Shown here: positions 60,499 through 64,000 of the stretch, piece by piece
Layout: every line of letters begins with the position of its first letter
How positions within the stretch are numbered: position 1 is the stretch's first letter
Source of the DNA: JANNPJ01 sp965200525
GTDB taxonomy: Bacteria > Actinomycetota > Actinomycetes > Actinomycetales > Kineosporiaceae
Assembly (NCBI GenBank): GCA_965200525.1
Contig: OZ241368.1
Location: forward strand, 2,542,001 to 2,606,000
DNA length: 64,000 nt
Direction: 5' to 3'
Made by a program: the position numbers and the translations under genes
Notes under the pieces: generated by a model
What the model was told of the DNA's origin: nothing
The model's input: only the letters and a program-made list of their open reading frames with translations
The model's database searches: none

Positions 60499-60810
60499 TC
60501 AGGACTTGGCGGGGCGGACGGAACGAACGACCGGCCGGATGAGCTTGGTGCGCAGCACCGACTCGTTCAGGTTGAGCTGCCGGTCGAGTTCCTTGGCGTC
60601 GGCGGGCTCGGTGTTCATGTCCACCAGCGCGTAGATGCCTTCGGTCTTCTTGTTGATCTCGTAGGCCAGGCGACGACGCCCCCAGATGTCGACCTTCTCG
60701 ACCGTTCCGCCACCCTTGCGGATGACGTTCAGGAACTTGTCGAGCGACGGGGCGACGGTGCGCTCCTCGAGTTCGGGGTCGAGGATGACCATCAGTTCGT
60801 AGTGACGCAT
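60499..60810 (-). CDS. rpsF: 30S ribosomal protein S6
   Basis: S6 of 103 residues: MRHYELMVILDPELEERTVA at the start, GGGTVEKVDIWGRRRLAYEI in the middle and a tail LRTKLIRPVVRSVRPAKS. I chose the ATG at 60808-60810; an in-frame GTG at 60822 touches the SD AGGAGG directly and cannot be used. First gene of the operon; its leader can fold so that the SD is paired (see 60822-60864). Confidence 0.97.
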   Translation of the reverse strand: MRHYELMVILDPELEERTVAPSLDKFLNVIRKGGGTVEKVDIWGRRRLAYEINKKTEGIYALVDMNTEPADAKELDRQLNLNESVLRTKLIRPVVRSVRPAKS

Positions 60811-60821
60811 GCGGAAACCCA

Positions 60822-60864
60822 CCTCCTCTGGACTTGGCGGTCACGGTCTCTCCGTGACAGGAGG
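60822..60864 (-). promoter_or_regulatory. Candidate self-regulatory leader of rpsF (SD-sequestering hairpin)
   Basis: In leftward RNA, CCTCCT (60864-60859) can pair with the rpsF SD AGGAGG (60827-60822). Inside lies the perfect hairpin GTCACGG-AGAGA-CCGTGAC (60858-60840), followed by CGCC. A CCG next to a hairpin with a paired SD recalls the S6:S18-binding leader known in rpsF mRNAs of several bacterial phyla. The structure is seen; the S6:S18 role is inference. Confidence 0.5.
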
Positions 60865-60889
60865 GCTGTTGCGTCGTTCGAAGTGCGAC

Positions 60890-62575
60890 CTACCCCGCAT
60901 GGTGGGGCGCGTCGGCACCTCGATCGTCGAGCAGCCTACCCGTGTCGCCGTCCCGGGATGAAATTTGTCCACAGGCGAGCGCCTCGTCGCCGGGTTGTCC
61001 CCAGGTCGGGTCCGGGTCGAGTTCGGCGGCGGAATCGGGGGCCGAGCGGTAGACCAGAACCCCCTGGACGCCGACCCACACGATCCCGGCCAGCCGGGCG
61101 ACGATCATGAAGAGGTAGAAAACGGCCGGAAGGCCCCGGTTCGGGGTGGTCTCACCGCCGATGTAGAGCCAGATCCCGACGAAGTAGACCAGTTCGGTGG
61201 CGGCCCAGATCAGGTGGTCGCGCCAGCGCAGACCGGTCAGCGCGATCAGCGGCAGCAGCAGCAGCGAGGCCTGGACCGGCAGCGACTTGTCGGTGAGCAG
61301 CACCACCGCGAACAGAGCCAGGCCGAGCGGAGCCACCCGCCGGGTGATGAATTCACCCGAGAGCGGCAACGGCTCGGCGCGAGGGACGTCGACCGCTTCG
61401 TCGACCGGGGCCGGCTCGCCCGACCCGTACTCGATCGGCCGACCGTAGCCGGCCAGCTCACCCTCCGGATCGGACGGCGGATCGACGGCCACGGTCAGCC
61501 GCAGGACCACCGCGGTCAGGACGGCGAACAGCACCACGGCCAGCCCGGAGGCGGTCTTGCCGGACAGCGGCCCGGCGTCGAACAGCCAGCCGAACAGTCC
61601 CTGCAGGAACCGGCCGCCGAACGAGGTGGCGGGCTGGGGATTGCTGGAGCCGAGCAACTGCGGGACCAGCCAGAGCGAGCCGTACCCGGGGGCGGCCTCG
61701 CGCCAACTGGTGAACGCGTCGCCGAGGCTGCCGGAGTAGCCGGGCAGCAGCACCACCCGGACCAGGAACCAGCAGACGACGCCGGCCCCGGCGAACACCA
61801 GACCGGCGGTGGAGCGCAGGTACCGGAAGGCCAGCAGCGCGACCACCGCGGCCAGCACCGCCACCTGGGGCGCCGAGGCCACGGCCAGGCCGAACAGCAC
61901 GCCGGCGAGCAGGGCCCGATTACGGGCCAGCGCCAGCAGGGCCACCGCGGTCAGGCCGACCGCCAGCAGTTCGTAGGAGATCAAGCCGGCGGTGATCAGT
62001 ACCGGGCTGAGGGCCAGGTGGGAGGCGTCCCAGGATCGCCGGCCGGCGGTGAACGCGACCGCGGCCACACCGATCGCCAGCAGCAGGGCCAGCAGGACCG
62101 CCGACAGGTCGAAGTACTCCCGCCCGGCGTGCGGCCCGTCCGACACGAAGGCCGAGGTCAGCCACATCAGGGTGCCGGCGATCGGGGGCTGGCCGAGACC
62201 GCCGGGGCCGAGCTCCTGAACCAGGCCGGGCCGGGGCGTGGCCCCCAGGGCGTTGCTGCCGTAGAGCACCGGGATGTCGCTGTAGCAGGCGTGCCAGAAC
62301 TGGTCCGGCGAGTTCCAGCCGACCGCCCGGCAGTGCTGCTTCTGGACGACCCCGAACGACAGCACCACGCAGGCCAGCAGCACCAGAATCGGTGCCGCCC
62401 GCCAGAAACCGGTGCGCCCGGCGAGCCGGCGACCGGCCGGACCGCCGATCACCGTGCTCGCCGCCCGGGCCACCGGATCGTGCCGGGACGGCGCGTAGAC
62501 GCTCACGCTGCCGGGTTCGTCGTCCAACCGGGTCTGCTTGCCGGTCAGGCTCTGCCGGACCCGCCGTCCGGTCAT
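60890..62575 (-). CDS. GT87-like integral membrane glycosyltransferase (Rv0051-type)
   Basis: Polytopic membrane protein of 561 residues with about ten helices, e.g. APILVLLACVVLSFGVVQKQ and LSAVLLALLLAIGVAAVAFT, and an outside loop containing CRAVGWNSPDQFWHACYSDI then PVLYGSNALG. Its position between PBP1A and rpsF matches the Rv0051 membrane protein next to ponA1 in M. tuberculosis, a putative polyprenyl-phosphate-mannose-dependent mannosyltransferase. The ATG overlaps the PBP stop (ATGA). The reaction is inferred from the family. A TTGTCCACA box lies in its 3' end at 60965-60973. Confidence 0.82.
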   Translation of the reverse strand: MTGRRVRQSLTGKQTRLDDEPGSVSVYAPSRHDPVARAASTVIGGPAGRRLAGRTGFWRAAPILVLLACVVLSFGVVQKQHCRAVGWNSPDQFWHACYSDIPVLYGSNALGATPRPGLVQELGPGGLGQPPIAGTLMWLTSAFVSDGPHAGREYFDLSAVLLALLLAIGVAAVAFTAGRRSWDASHLALSPVLITAGLISYELLAVGLTAVALLALARNRALLAGVLFGLAVASAPQVAVLAAVVALLAFRYLRSTAGLVFAGAGVVCWFLVRVVLLPGYSGSLGDAFTSWREAAPGYGSLWLVPQLLGSSNPQPATSFGGRFLQGLFGWLFDAGPLSGKTASGLAVVLFAVLTAVVLRLTVAVDPPSDPEGELAGYGRPIEYGSGEPAPVDEAVDVPRAEPLPLSGEFITRRVAPLGLALFAVVLLTDKSLPVQASLLLLPLIALTGLRWRDHLIWAATELVYFVGIWLYIGGETTPNRGLPAVFYLFMIVARLAGIVWVGVQGVLVYRSAPDSAAELDPDPTWGQPGDEALACGQISSRDGDTGRLLDDRGADAPHHAG

Positions 62576-64000
62576 TGGTTCGGATCCGGGGTCGGGACCA
62601 CGACCGGGTTGGTCGGCTGGCCCGGCTGGCCCGGCTGGGTCGGGTTCGGGTCAGTGGTCGGGCCGACCGTGGCCGGAGCCGAAGGCGTCGCGGTGGGCTG
62701 GGCCGTGTCGGTCGGGGCGACCGTCGGGCCCGCCGTCGGCGACGGGGCCAGCGTCGGTTTGATCGGCTGGCCGTGCTTCACCTCGCCGCCGTAGACCGGG
62801 TCCGGGAAGGGGATGATCGGCTTGCCTTCGAGCGCGATCTTCATGAACTCGGTCCAGATCCGGGTCGGGAAGGTACCCCCGGAGATGGAGGAGTTGCTGA
62901 GGCCGCCGAACCCGGAGATGGGCACGATCTTCGTCCTCATCTTCGGGGTTCCGTCGGCGTTCAGCACGACCTTGCCGTGCTTCTTCACCTTGACCTGCAC
63001 CTGCTGGTGGATGGCCACCGTGGTGACCAGCTGCGGGGTGAAGCCGGCGAACCAGGCCGACTTGCTGTCGTTCGAGGTACCGGTCTTGCCGGCCGCCGGA
63101 CGATCGAGGCCGCCGCGGGCGATCGAGTTGGCGGCCGTTCCGTGCAGCACCACCTGTTGCAGGGCGTAGGTCAGGTCGGCGGTCGAGCCCGCACTGAACG
63201 CCCGAGTGCCCTTGTCCTGCGGGTTCTTGTACACCACGTCGCCGGTGCCGATCTTGCTCACCGACACCACCGAGTAAGCCGGGTGCCGGATCCCCTTGGC
63301 CGCGAACACGCCGTAGGCGCTGGCCAGGTCGATCGGGTGCACGTTGGTCGAGCCCAGCACGTTGACCAGATTGTCCTTGAGATCATTGGTGTCAGGAATC
63401 CCCGCCTTGATCGCTGTCGCTCTGGTCTTGTCCTCTCCGACCTCGTGATTGAGCTGGACGTAGACGGTGTTGAGCGAGTGCTCGGTGGCGGTCACCAGGT
63501 TGACGTACCCGTAGGTTTCGTTGCCGAAGTTCTGCACCGGGACGCCGGCGATCTTCATCGGGCTGGCGCTGCTGTAGTAGGTCTTCAGGCTGTAACCATC
63601 TTCCAGGGCCGACATCAGGCCGAACGCCTTGAACGTCGACCCGGCCTGGGCGGCGTCCTTGGTGGCCTGGTTCTCCTCCTTCAAGATCCCCTTGCCGCCG
63701 TAGATCGCCTTGATCTGCCCGGTCCGCGGATCGATGGAGGCCATTCCGACCCGCAGGTTCTTCGGGGTGTCGCTGGGCAACTGGTCCTTGACCGCCTTCA
63801 CCCCGGCCTTGATCAGGGCCGGGTCGAAAGTGGTGACGATCTTGTAGCCACCGGTTTCGAGCTGGGCCTTGGTCAGGTGGGCGTCCTGGGCCGCCTCGTC
63901 CTCGACCATCTCCTTGAGGTAGGCGTTCTGCCCCTTCACCGAGGTCTGGGTGACCTGCTTGATCGTCTTCGGGAACTTCAGCCCGGCCCGATCCTGCGGA
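62572..64000 (-). CDS. Class A penicillin-binding protein (PBP1A/PonA), C-terminal part; 5' end beyond window
   Basis: 476 visible residues of a bifunctional peptidoglycan synthase; the glycosyltransferase half lies off the right edge. The transpeptidase domain shows the active-site serine in AQAGSTFKAFGLMSALEDGY (SxxK = STFK), SLN in ATEHSLNTVYVQLNHEV and the KTG triad in AAGKTGTSNDSKSAWFAGF. The C-terminal 60 residues are a Pro/Thr/Ala-rich tail (TPSAPATVGPTTDPNPTQPG) likely crossing or binding the cell wall, as in actinobacterial PonA1. The GTG at 63939 is internal; the frame stays open to the window edge. Confidence 0.93.
   Translation of the reverse strand, partial: PQDRAGLKFPKTIKQVTQTSVKGQNAYLKEMVEDEAAQDAHLTKAQLETGGYKIVTTFDPALIKAGVKAVKDQLPSDTPKNLRVGMASIDPRTGQIKAIYGGKGILKEENQATKDAAQAGSTFKAFGLMSALEDGYSLKTYYSSASPMKIAGVPVQNFGNETYGYVNLVTATEHSLNTVYVQLNHEVGEDKTRATAIKAGIPDTNDLKDNLVNVLGSTNVHPIDLASAYGVFAAKGIRHPAYSVVSVSKIGTGDVVYKNPQDKGTRAFSAGSTADLTYALQQVVLHGTAANSIARGGLDRPAAGKTGTSNDSKSAWFAGFTPQLVTTVAIHQQVQVKVKKHGKVVLNADGTPKMRTKIVPISGFGGLSNSSISGGTFPTRIWTEFMKIALEGKPIIPFPDPVYGGEVKHGQPIKPTLAPSPTAGPTVAPTDTAQPTATPSAPATVGPTTDPNPTQPGQPGQPTNPVVVPTPDPNQ

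Overview
The window is a very GC-rich stretch of an actinobacterial chromosome. Evidence: strong G/C bias at third codon positions, many GTG starts, ATGA/GTGA stop-start overlaps, and long stop-free antisense frames. The right-hand end carries the block PBP1A - GT87-like membrane protein - rpsF - ssb - rpsR - rplI - (MATE) - dnaB, the arrangement known around ponA1-rpsF-dnaB in mycobacteria and streptomycetes. A chemoreceptor gene, a lycopene cyclase and a DnaB intein fit a free-living, possibly motile and pigmented soil-type actinobacterium; genus cannot be set from the sequence alone.

Left third (1-14256): a myo-inositol catabolism island read leftward. Order of transcription: iolA, a sugar ABC transporter (binding protein, permease, ATPase), an IolE-like dehydratase, IolG, an IolH-like TIM-barrel protein, a second Gfo/Idh dehydrogenase, IolC, an IolJ-like aldolase, IolB and IolD (cut by the window edge). 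A GntR/HutC-family regulator is divergent from iolA, with promoter and operator-like repeats between them. Together these import inositol and turn it into acetyl-CoA and a triose phosphate.

Middle (14324-45290): a lone methyl-accepting chemotaxis protein and an MBL-fold hydrolase; a MoxR - DUF58 - transglutaminase cluster followed by a WXG100-like small protein and an alpha/beta hydrolase, both apparently frameshifted; the three-subunit proton-translocating transhydrogenase pntA1-pntA2-pntB; membrane proteins; an E. coli-type purB; a secreted TAP-like peptidase; a lycopene cyclase; 5-oxoprolinase pxpA-B-C; a binding-protein/VWA lipoprotein-like protein and an Ogt methyltransferase; a hydroxyacid-oxoacid transhydrogenase plus D-2-hydroxyglutarate dehydrogenase pair that together form a redox cycle; a flavin split-barrel protein; a MocR regulator divergent from an EamA exporter; and small proteins.

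Right third (45291-64000): a patatin-like lipase, an FMN/Fe-S glutamate-synthase-like protein with PoxB, a lipoprotein, an NTF2-fold protein, a proline iminopeptidase-like hydrolase, an SDR, an ArsR-SRPBCC fusion with an unusually clear leaderless promoter/operator, then intein-containing dnaB, a 460-bp region with a nested hairpin and a cluster of DnaA-box-like sites, a MATE transporter, the rpsF-ssb-rpsR-rplI operon with a possible self-regulating leader, a GT87-like membrane protein and the transpeptidase half of a PBP1A. No tRNA, rRNA, CRISPR array, insertion sequence or prophage was recognised. The most interesting signals are the DnaA-box/nested-hairpin region beside dnaB, the operator-in-spacer promoter at 54516-54553, four single-G indels in the WXG100/hydrolase locus, and 17-bp degenerate tandem repeats sitting on stop codons.
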